Below, piece by piece: positions 8,446 to 14,788 of a DNA stretch of 64,000 nucleotides. Positions within the stretch are counted from its first letter, which is position 1. Each line of letters opens with the position of its first letter. The translations under genes and the position numbers were made by a program. Origin of the DNA: Anianabacter salinae (lineage in GTDB: Bacteria; Pseudomonadota; Alphaproteobacteria; Rhodobacterales; Rhodobacteraceae); NCBI RefSeq assembly GCF_019061145.1, contig NZ_JAHQZS010000004.1, positions 186,001 through 250,000 on the forward strand. The letters are read 5' to 3'. Below the pieces are notes generated by a model. The model did no database searches. It saw only the letters and a list, made by a program, of their open reading frames with translations, and was not told where the DNA came from.

Positions 8446-9547
8446 CGGGCTTGCCAAGATTCTGGCGTTGAGCCTCGTCCCTGGCGGCCGAGCGCACCCG
8501 GTCCGTTGCCTCGCGCGCCTCATCGGCGGCGGTCTTGACCGCCTCTTGTGCTGCGCCGTCGGCATCAGGCGCTTTCTCGTCGGCGACTGTCCGTGCTTCG
8601 GTCAGAGCAGCGTCGCCGACACGCTCGGCCTTGGTCAGCTCCTCGTGAAAGATCCGCTCGGCCTCGCTCACCATGTGGTCGGCTTCCTCACCGAACAGGT
8701 CGTCCTCGGTCCGGGTGCGGGGAAGGAGGCTGGCGATGGCCGCGCCTGCCGCCAGCGCAAGGGCGCCCGCGACAAGCGGCTGGTCCTCGAACACGTCGAT
8801 GCCCGCGTCGCGCCCCCGGCGCCATCCGCGGCACACATCACGCCCCGCCCGATAGCGCGCGGCCATGGCGCGTTCGCGGGCGGCGATGACACGCTCGCGC
8901 GCGTCCATGCCCATGCGCTCGGTCCCGTGGGTCAACCTCTCGCGCACCCGGGCTGCGCGCTCTGCGGCGGCGGGGCCAGCGTCGCGGCCGCTTTGCGCGG
9001 CGCCGTGTCCCGCCGCAGCCGCGCGGTCTCGGGCCAATGCTGCACCCGCCTTCGCGCGCTCACCGAACGAGTTGTCGTGACCGTCCGCGTCGCCCTCGAA
9101 ACGGTCCCCGGTCGTCACCCAGTCCGGATGATCCATGCCGCTGACGTGGCGCGCGGCGGGATCGTCCCGGGCGTAGTCGGCGGCCCATGTCCTCCGGTCG
9201 GCCGCCTGCACGCCCGCCACAGGATCATGCGACGGCCCATAGGCAGGACGCGCCGCAGGATGCCGGTCGTCGCCATCCCGCGCCGGTCGGTCATCGTGCG
9301 AGCGGCCAAAGATCATCCAGGCAAGCCCCACGCCGGTCAGCGAAATCGCCACCGGGTTCTGCTTGGCGGCATCGCCGAAGGAGCGACCAAGATCGCTGCC
9401 GTGGGTGCCAAGCCCGCGCGTGACCTCGCGCAGCACGGCCTCTGGCGTAAACCGGCTCTGGATTTCGTCGATCGCGCGGGACAGGTCGGACCGTTGCAGC
9501 TCCAGGTCGCGCTCGATCTCGTCGGATGTGCGGTGTTCGCTGGTCAT
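8438..9547 (-). CDS. DUF3618-domain stress-associated membrane protein
   Basis: A 369-residue protein. Residues 1-75 are the DUF3618 domain (RTSDEIERDLELQRSDLSRA, then IDEIQSRFTPEAV, then NPVAISLTGVGLAWMIFG, a membrane anchor). A long Ala/Arg/Asp-rich, probably helical and partly disordered section follows, then a second hydrophobic segment (LVAGALALAAGAAIASLLP) and a charged tail. Homologues are called nutrient-deprivation-induced proteins and usually sit beside holin-X-like and YihY genes, as here. The ATG is preceded by AAAGGAG. Envelope function under stress is inferred only. Confidence 0.82.
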   Translation of the reverse strand: MTSEHRTSDEIERDLELQRSDLSRAIDEIQSRFTPEAVLREVTRGLGTHGSDLGRSFGDAAKQNPVAISLTGVGLAWMIFGRSHDDRPARDGDDRHPAARPAYGPSHDPVAGVQAADRRTWAADYARDDPAARHVSGMDHPDWVTTGDRFEGDADGHDNSFGERAKAGAALARDRAAAAGHGAAQSGRDAGPAAAERAARVRERLTHGTERMGMDARERVIAARERAMAARYRAGRDVCRGWRRGRDAGIDVFEDQPLVAGALALAAGAAIASLLPRTRTEDDLFGEEADHMVSEAERIFHEELTKAERVGDAALTEARTVADEKAPDADGAAQEAVKTAADEAREATDRVRSAARDEAQRQNLGKPDA

Positions 9548-9548
9548 C

Positions 9549-9890
9549 TCAGGCTCCTTTCACGGCTTGCGCGTCGCGCTTGACGTTTTCCGTTGTCCGG
9601 CTGGGGGCAAGGCTGGGCAGCTTGAGATCGCCCAGGCCCTTGTGCATGTGCGCCCAACCGACAAGCGCGAACACGACGCCGACGATCAGCGACGCCCAGG
9701 CCGCGTCGAGGCCAAGTTCTGCCAGCCCCGAAACCAGCGCGGCGGCCAGCACGTTCAGCGCGGTCAGGAACAGGATGACGGCCGCCACCAAGAGGCCGAC
9801 GGCCATTCCGGCGCGGCGCAGGTTCCGGTCAACCTCGGCACGAGCCAGGTTGAGCTCCGACCGCAACAGGCCAGACAGGCTTTCAAGCAC
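9549..9890 (-). CDS. Holin-X/phage-holin-family membrane protein (start lost?)
   Basis: 113 residues from a GTG start. It has an amphipathic N-terminus (LESLSGLLRSELNLARAEVD) followed by two long hydrophobic helices, the PF07332-like pattern of stress-associated membrane proteins. The natural start appears to be the ATG at 9933-9935, four bases after the upstream stop, but its sixth codon is TAG (9918-9920). After that amber codon the frame continues KTTTSLLGDVLESL, matching the remembered family N-terminus. The gene is therefore either translated from the internal GTG at reduced level or inactive. It ends one base before the DUF3618 start codon. Confidence 0.7.
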   Translation of the reverse strand: MLESLSGLLRSELNLARAEVDRNLRRAGMAVGLLVAAVILFLTALNVLAAALVSGLAELGLDAAWASLIVGVVFALVGWAHMHKGLGDLKLPSLAPSRTTENVKRDAQAVKGA

Positions 9891-9938
9891 ATCGCCAAGA
9901 AGCGACGTTGTGGTTTTCTAGGTCTTCTCTTCCATCGC

Positions 9939-10199
9939 TCAGGTATCCTCGTCTCTCGCCAGGGTCTCGGGGTGCACGGCGGACGATGCAGGATCGCCAT
10001 TTCCGGCGCCGCGATCCCGCTGCGAGGCTCGGGCGGCGCGCACGGCGGCAAACCCGGTCAGCGCCGCGCCTCCCAGGAAGACGGCAGGGTTGCGGCGGCC
10101 AAAGTCGTTGACCTCACCCACCAGTGCAGAGACCGAACGGCCACGACGAGGCCGATCATGTAGATAATCGTATGCACATCGCTTCCTCCTGTGGGTCAT
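9939..10199 (-). pseudogene. 5'-truncated DUF883-like/nutrient-deprivation protein tail
   Basis: The frame ends with GRSVSALVGEVNDFGRRNP and FLGGAALTGFAAVRAARAS. I recognise this as the C-terminal membrane anchor of a longer helical stress protein (normally over 100 residues of charged Ala-rich helix in front). Here that helical part is missing. The frame runs directly back into the start region of another small gene (CAYDYLHDRPRRGRS is an out-of-frame reading of it). An ATG at 10199 could give 86 residues, but no ribosome site fits it. Read as a deletion remnant. Confidence 0.6.
10058..10177 (-). pseudogene. Truncated small hydrophobic protein ORF
   Basis: A GTG at 10177 lies 7 bases after a strong AGGAGG. 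It opens VHTIIYMIGLVVAV, which looks like the first helix of the roughly 25-50 residue single-helix proteins common in alphaproteobacteria. After 14 codons the frame turns into a non-hydrophobic, out-of-frame reading of the neighbouring stress gene and stops at 10058. The change point at about 10136 contains GTGGCCGTT, which fits both parents (Val-Val-Ala-Val and Arg-Gly-Arg-Ser). This suggests a deletion between short direct repeats. Confidence 0.5.
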
Positions 10200-10219
10200 C
10201 GTTGGGTGACCGGGAAACC

Positions 10220-10245
10220 AACAAGGGCAAAACCGGATACGTTCC
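10220..10245 (-). promoter_or_regulatory. EcfG-like promoter, leftward
   Basis: On the minus strand GGAAC (complement of 10241-10245) is followed after 18 bases by GTT (complement of 10220-10222). This resembles the alphaproteobacterial general-stress sigma EcfG consensus (GGAAC, 16-18 bases, GTT). It lies about 40 bp upstream of the AGGAGG/GTG start at 10177 and would drive the leftward stress genes. Confidence 0.5.
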
Positions 10246-10307
10246 TGGGCGCTTGGCGTGCGGGCGGTCTGCGTCGTATTGCAGCGAGGATCGGCGCACC
10301 GTGGGCG

Positions 10308-10332
10308 GGAACTTCCCGCCTCTGCGGTTGTT
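10308..10332 (+). promoter_or_regulatory. EcfG-like promoter, rightward
   Basis: GGAAC at 10308-10312 and GTT at 10330-10332 are separated by 17 bases, the classic EcfG spacing. The DUF3008 start with its AAAGGAG lies 36 bp downstream, a normal leader length. It forms a divergent pair with the promoter-like element at 10220-10245. Confidence 0.6.
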
Positions 10333-10367
10333 CGGGCCACGACGGCTTAGCGATGAAAGGAGACGCC

Positions 10368-10489
10368 ATGCCCTCCAAGTCAGGCGCACAGCAAAAGGCG
10401 GCAGGCGCGGCGAGACCAAGTTCGGCGATCTCTATCGTCCCGCCAAAAGCATGTACGAGTCGATGACCGAACAGGAACTCGAAGAAATG
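10368..10489 (+). pseudogene. Frameshifted, 3'-truncated DUF3008 gene
   Basis: The ATG at 10368 follows AAAGGAG and encodes PSKSGAQQKAAGAA, the DUF3008 N-terminus, but this frame stops at 10466 with unrelated residues. The rest of the domain (RRGETKF, then AKSMYESMTEQELEEM) continues in a different frame. The switch falls at AGGCGCGGCG, which codes for parts of both the AAGAA and RRGE segments; loss of the bases between two such copies would explain it. The expected Lys/Arg-rich C-terminus is absent, because the frame runs straight into sodC. Confidence 0.65.
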
Positions 10490-10998
10490 ACCGCAGCCTA
10501 CTGGGCGGCCTGCTGGTCGCCGCCGGGCTGGCCGTTCCGGCGGCCGCCCAAGACACCACGCGCAACGCCTCGTTCGTGTCCGCGGGCGGCGAGGAGATCG
10601 GCAGCGCCACGCTGACGGGCACACCCAATGGCGTGCTGATCGAGCTGGACCTGATGAACCTTCCGCCCGAAAGCTGGCACGGGTTCCACATCCACGAGAC
10701 CGGAGAGTGCAACGCCGAAGACGGCTTTCAGTCGGCTGGCGGCCACTTTGCGCCCACCGGCTCAGAGCACGGCCTGAAGGTCGAGGGCGGGCCCCATGTC
10801 GGCGACATGGCGAACCAGTATGTCTCGGCTGACGGGATGCTAAAGGCAGAGGTGCACAACCCGCGCGCCACGCTTGGCGACGGCGGCGAGGCCGACCTCT
10901 CGGGTAGGGCGCTGATGCTGCACGGCGGCGCGGATGACTATGAAAGCCAGCCCTCGGGCGATGCGGGCGACAGGATCGCCTGTGCCGTCATCGAATGA
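10487..10998 (+). pseudogene. sodC: Cu/Zn superoxide dismutase with broken start
   Basis: Periplasmic Cu/Zn-SOD (superoxide to O2 plus H2O2). The mature part is intact: WHGFHIHETGEC, GGHFAP, HGLKVEGGPHVGD, LHGGADDYESQPSGDAGDR and IACAVIE, including metal-binding His residues and the active-site Arg. A signal peptide reads SLLGGLLVAAGLAVPAAAQ in the same frame but has no start codon. The only nearby ATG (10487-10489) is one base out of frame, and adding one base after it would give a normal start. The first in-frame start (GTG 10576) would skip the signal peptide. Probably non-secreted or dead, unless this is a sequence error. Confidence 0.7.
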
Positions 10999-11440
10999 CC
11001 TCTTTGGCCCGGCCTTCGGGGGCCGGGCCGATGCGCACATCGAACACCTGCGCGGCGGTTTCGTAGCTTTCCCCCAGCATCACCACCAGGATCAGAATCT
11101 CGCGGTAGTGAAGCGGCAACCGTTCCACCGCGCGCATCATTTCACCGCCGCGCACGATCCATTCCTGGTTGGCGGGCGTGGACAGCGTCGTCGAGATGCA
11201 GTCCTCGGCCCCGGTGCGCGATCGCTTCGACCGCACGATGTCGTTGAGAAACGTGTTGCGCATGATCGTGACAAGCCAGCCGCGCAGGTTGGTGCCCGGC
11301 TCGAAGCTGTCGATCTTCGAAATCGCCTTTACCAGCGTATCCTGAACAAGATCGTCAACGTCCTCGTGCCGCCGGGTCAGCGCCCAGGCGTAGGCCCGCA
11401 AAGAGGGGATAAGTTCGACGATGTTGTCCCTGACCGCCAT
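10988..11440 (-). pseudogene. ECF sigma factor lacking its region-4 recognition helix
   Basis: Regions 2 and linker are complete (DDLVQDTLVKAISKIDSFEP, GTNLRGWLVTIMRNTF), and region 4 begins normally (RLPLHYREILILVVMLGESY, then ETAAQVFDVRIG). After residue G138, where homologues continue with a TIKSR-type recognition helix, the frame instead reads through the sodC terminator hairpin and into the end of sodC before stopping at 10988. The protein could not contact the -35 element. The ATG at 11440 follows GGAGA and an EcfG-like promoter. The nearest relatives seem to be general-stress ECF sigmas, but no nepR/phyR partner is present. Confidence 0.72.
11006..11029 (+). terminator. sodC terminator stem without T-run
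   Basis: Perfect 9-bp stem GGCCCGGCC / GGCCGGGCC with loop TTCGGG, directly after the sodC stop. The usual T-run is absent: the stem abuts the truncated sigma-factor sequence, consistent with a deletion that removed both the T-run and the sigma 3' end. Confidence 0.65.
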
Positions 11441-11471
11441 CAGGTTCTCCGTTACCTGCGTTTGCGGGCAT

Positions 11472-11497
11472 AACGACTCTGTGGCGGCGTGCGTTCC
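11472..11497 (-). promoter_or_regulatory. EcfG-like promoter of the sigma gene
   Basis: On the minus strand GGAAC (complement of 11493-11497) and GTT (complement of 11472-11474) are 18 bases apart. This places transcription start about 25 bp before the ribosome site of the ECF sigma gene and would make that gene part of the stress regulon. Confidence 0.5.
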
Positions 11498-11557
11498 CAA
11501 TGGAACGTCGGGTCAGCCGGGTTCCTGCGACAAACCGGCGCTCCCGCGTGGAACGAC

Positions 11558-12370
11558 CTAATGCGCGGGCGCGACAACCGAATCGAGAAGCGTGCGGCCC
11601 CCATCGACCGTCAGGATCTGGCCGGTCATGAACCCCGACCCGTCCGAGGCGAGGAACTGCGCGGCTTCAGCCACCTCGCCCGCGCTGGCGATTCGGTGCA
11701 GCGGCGTATGCTCGATGATCTCGTCGCGGAATTCGTCATGCTCGGACAGCGCCTCTTGCAGGCTTGCGCTCATCACGCTGCCGAAGGCGATGGCGTTCAC
11801 ACGGATGCGGTGTTCGGCAAGCCCCACCGCCATCGACCGTGTCATCTGGTCCAGCGCGGCGGACGACACCGAATACGCCAGAAGCTCGGGCTGGGTGCGC
11901 CGCGCGGCAATCGACGACAGGTTGATGATCGATCCGTTCGGCCCATCCTGCCGCCCGTCGTCCTGCGCCTGCTTTATCATGCGCTTGGCGATCAACTGGG
12001 TCAGCCGCAGGCTGGTCATCAGGTTCTGCTGAAGCAACGTTTCGACCGCCGCGTCATCGGCGTTCAGCGGGTCCGAGACGATCATCTGGCGGCTTGCGTT
12101 TACCAGGATATCAACGCGGTCGAAGGCGTCGATGGTCGCCGACAAGAGGTTCGCGATGGTCAGCTTTTCCCGCAGATCGCCAGCGAAAAGGCGCACGTTG
12201 CCATCGTCGCTCCGCGCCTCGGCGCCGATCTCGTTGGTCAGCCGCGCCTCATCCATGTCGGCGAACATCACGTTCGCCCCGTGTTCGGCAAAGTGACGCG
12301 CGATGGCAAGCCCGACGCCGTTGGCGGCCCCTGTCACGATGGCCGTCTTGCCCGCGATTGAAAAACTCAT
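11558..12370 (-). CDS. SDR-family protein lacking the catalytic lysine
   Basis: A 270-residue Rossmann-fold protein with the classical SDR cofactor motif TGAANGVG (13-20), a degenerate NNAG (NASR, 91-94), and Ser in NLSSIAARR (150-158). The active-site motif YxxxK reads Y166-SVS-S170, so the essential Lys is Ser. The rest (RIRVNAIAFGSVMS, FMTGQILTVDGGRTL) is typical. I recall similar YSVS(S/C) sequences in other Rhodobacterales, suggesting a conserved, perhaps non-catalytic or altered paralogue rather than a recent mutation. Monocistronic; the substrate is unknown. Confidence 0.85.
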   Translation of the reverse strand: MSFSIAGKTAIVTGAANGVGLAIARHFAEHGANVMFADMDEARLTNEIGAEARSDDGNVRLFAGDLREKLTIANLLSATIDAFDRVDILVNASRQMIVSDPLNADDAAVETLLQQNLMTSLRLTQLIAKRMIKQAQDDGRQDGPNGSIINLSSIAARRTQPELLAYSVSSAALDQMTRSMAVGLAEHRIRVNAIAFGSVMSASLQEALSEHDEFRDEIIEHTPLHRIASAGEVAEAAQFLASDGSGFMTGQILTVDGGRTLLDSVVAPAH

Positions 12371-12412
12371 GCCGATCCGTCCTGATTCCCCGTCCGGGCA
12401 GGTTAGGCCAGT

Positions 12413-13402
12413 TCAGCGCCGTATGCGACGGGGCTTTGACGCCTCGATCACCTTGAACGCGGTGTCCCCGGCGATCTCGTTCACCTCGGCGAACAGCTCT
12501 GCCGCGGCCTTCTCATAGGGAAGATGCCGGTTCGCCACGAACCACAACCGCCCGCCGGGCGTCAGCATCCGCGCCGCCGCCTCAATGAAGCTGCGGCCGA
12601 TCGCAGGATCAGGCGCGCGCCCGCGGTGGAACGGCGGATTGGTGACGACGGCATCATAGCCACCTGCAGGGCCAAAGGCGGTCGCATCGTCCCAATGAAA
12701 CACCGCGCGCGCGTCGGTCACGTTGCGCCGCGCACAGTCCAGCGACACGTGATCCGCCTCGACCAGATGCAACGCGGCGACGCCGTCACGTTCCAGGATC
12801 GCGCGCGACAGATACCCCCAGCCCGCGCCCAGATCGACGACGCGCTTGGGCAGCTTGCGCGGCAGCGCCGCCTCCAGCAGCCGCGACGCCGGGTCGATCC
12901 CGTCTGCCGAGAACACACCCGCCGTTGTCACGAAACCGCCTTCGACCGCGTCCGGCATGGCCTTGGCCCGCCACGCCTCCGGTGCGGTCCCGGTGATCCA
13001 GAACAGCTTGCCATGTGCCTTGGACAGCGATCCCTCAAGGGTGCAGGCCGCGCGGCATTCCTTCAGCAGGCTTTCGATGCCGTCGTCCTTCTGGCCATCG
13101 ACCAGCACCGGCCCGCCCTTTGTTCGGGTCAGCGCCTCGGCGATGGCCCCTCGGGCGGCGTCCTTGGACCGGGGCACGCAGACGATGGCCGCATCATAGC
13201 TGTCCTGCGGCGCGACATCGGTGCGATAGCCCGCCGCCCGGAACCAGTCGTGATCGGGGCGAAAGCCCTGCACCACATGCGCCCGCTCCGGCCCAAGCGG
13301 CGACAGGTCCTGCCCCGCGACAGGGCCGAACACGGCCACGGCGGTTGCGCCGTCGGGCACGGCGCCCGCATCGAGCGCCAGGGGCAGACGATCTGTCAGC
13401 AT
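12413..13402 (-). CDS. RsmC-like class I SAM-dependent methyltransferase
   Basis: A 329-residue protein with the two-domain layout of 16S rRNA m2G1207 methyltransferase RsmC. An N-terminal degenerate Rossmann domain precedes a C-terminal catalytic domain with VVDLGAGWGYLSRA (SAM-binding motif I), an acidic post-II position (LVEADHVSLD) and VVTNPPFHRG (motif IV of base N-methyltransferases). The C-terminus is Arg/Lys-rich. The exact rRNA target is inferred from the family; related small-subunit enzymes such as RsmD-type share motif IV. Confidence 0.83.
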   Translation of the reverse strand: MLTDRLPLALDAGAVPDGATAVAVFGPVAGQDLSPLGPERAHVVQGFRPDHDWFRAAGYRTDVAPQDSYDAAIVCVPRSKDAARGAIAEALTRTKGGPVLVDGQKDDGIESLLKECRAACTLEGSLSKAHGKLFWITGTAPEAWRAKAMPDAVEGGFVTTAGVFSADGIDPASRLLEAALPRKLPKRVVDLGAGWGYLSRAILERDGVAALHLVEADHVSLDCARRNVTDARAVFHWDDATAFGPAGGYDAVVTNPPFHRGRAPDPAIGRSFIEAAARMLTPGGRLWFVANRHLPYEKAAAELFAEVNEIAGDTAFKVIEASKPRRIRR

Positions 13403-13421
13403 GGGTCGGGCGACGCGCGCC

Positions 13422-13742
13422 CTACTCCTTTTCCATGGTGCATTGCAGCGGGTGCTGGTGACGGCGTGCGAAATCCATCACCTGCCCAACCTTGGTCTCG
13501 GCGATCTCGAACGAGAACACGCCGACCACGGCAAGACCCTTCTTGTGGACCGTCAGCATGATCTCGAACGCCTGCGCATGGCTGAGACCGAAGAACCGTT
13601 CGAGCACATGCACGACGAATTCCATCGGCGTATAATCGTCGTTCAGAAGCATCACCTTGTAGAGCGGCGGCCGCTGGGTTTTCTTGCGGGTCTCAAGGAT
13701 GACACCCGCATCTCCATCGCCGTCGGACTTGTCGGCCATCAT
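13422..13742 (-). CDS. clpS: ATP-dependent Clp protease adaptor ClpS
   Basis: Adaptor that delivers N-degron substrates to ClpAP. The core is unmistakable: [47 protein letters not shown], then [21 protein letters not shown]. The start is taken at the first of two consecutive ATGs (13742), giving 106 residues, the normal length; a GTG at 13781 would add 13 residues. No clear ribosome site precedes either. No clpA partner is in the window. Confidence 0.95.
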   Translation of the reverse strand: MMADKSDGDGDAGVILETRKKTQRPPLYKVMLLNDDYTPMEFVVHVLERFFGLSHAQAFEIMLTVHKKGLAVVGVFSFEIAETKVGQVMDFARRHQHPLQCTMEKE

Positions 13743-13877
13743 GGTCGTGGGGTGAAAGGTCACGCGATCCTCATGTCTCACGGTTCGGTCTGCTGCGGGG
13801 GCACTATATAAGCGGGCGCTTGCGTCTGAAAAGGGGGGCCCCGGCCCCTCGTGGACCAGAAAGGACGATGTCGGTCA

Positions 13878-14585
13878 ATGTCCGGTAAACTTTCCACCAT
13901 AGGCTTCGATGCCGACGACACCCTGTGGGAGAACGAACAGTTCTTCCGCTGGACCGAGGACCGCTTTGCCGAGCTGTTGGCGGACCACGCCGAAAAGGAT
14001 CATCTGGCCGACCGGCTGGTCGAGGCAGAGCGGCGGAACGTCGGCCATTACGGCTTTGGCATCAAGGGCTTCACCCTGTCGATGATCGAAACCGCCATCG
14101 AGGTGACGGACGCCCGCGTGCCCGCCTCGGTGATCGCCCAGATCATCGCCGCCGGGCAAGAGATGCTGCGTCATCCCATCGACCTGTTGCCCCACGCCCG
14201 CGCCGCCGTCGAGGCGCTGGCCGATACGCACCGCGTGGTGCTGGTGACCAAGGGCGATCTGCTGGACCAGGAGCGCAAGCTGGCGCAATCGGGGCTGGGC
14301 GATCTGTTCGACGGTATCGAGATCGTGTCGGACAAGACACCCCGCGTCTACGCCGACATCTTCGCCCGTCATGGCGACGGTGCGGGCAGGGCCTTGATGG
14401 TGGGCAATTCACTGAAATCCGACGTGCTGCCGATGATCGAGGCGGGCGGCTATGGCGTGCACATCCCGCACAGCATCACGTGGGCGCTGGAACATGCCGA
14501 CGCGCCGGTGGACCACCCGCGATTCAGGCTGATCGACTCGCTGTCCCGCCTGCCCGATCTGGTGGCGGAAATCGACCGAAGCTAG
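13878..14585 (+). CDS. HAD-superfamily hydrolase (subfamily IA)
   Basis: A 235-residue HAD phosphatase. Motif I is GFDADDTLWENE (nucleophile Asp in DADDT), motif II lies near VVLVTKGD, and motifs III and IV are the Lys/Asp in SDKTPRVYADIF and MVGNSLKSDVLPM. An alpha-helical cap (FTLSMIETAIEV) separates motifs I and II. A phosphatase on a small phosphorylated metabolite is likely; the substrate is unknown. The ATG at 13878 is used; a GTG 27 bp upstream is possible. It is divergent from clpS. Confidence 0.87.
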   Translation: MSGKLSTIGFDADDTLWENEQFFRWTEDRFAELLADHAEKDHLADRLVEAERRNVGHYGFGIKGFTLSMIETAIEVTDARVPASVIAQIIAAGQEMLRHPIDLLPHARAAVEALADTHRVVLVTKGDLLDQERKLAQSGLGDLFDGIEIVSDKTPRVYADIFARHGDGAGRALMVGNSLKSDVLPMIEAGGYGVHIPHSITWALEHADAPVDHPRFRLIDSLSRLPDLVAEIDRS

Positions 14586-14788
14586 CGCCATATTCCTGCC
14601 ATATTGAAACATCTTGCGGTCCGGCGACGCGCGGCACCCATATCTCGCGTCGTGCATCAAGAACAAATCCAAAGTCATTGAAAATCGGTTGTTTTCGCAA
14701 CTTGGTGGCTGTGCTAACCTGCCTTTAACAAAGAAGGACCCGGGCAACAGAACATCGGGCCTCAGAGGCAGTAAATGGGACAAGTGAC
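14586..14788. other. 203-bp leader/intergenic region before the DD-carboxypeptidase
   Basis: No gene seen. It contains a short CCATATT repeat (near 14588 and 14599), an AT-richer stretch at about 14665-14700 and TGCTAACCT near 14710, which could be part of a promoter for the downstream carboxypeptidase gene. No riboswitch-like fold was recognised. Confidence 0.4.

Noticed and set aside
9549-9890. Phage holin annotation suggesting a prophage
   Set aside because: The family name is historical; neighbours are stress genes and no phage structural, integrase or lysis genes occur.
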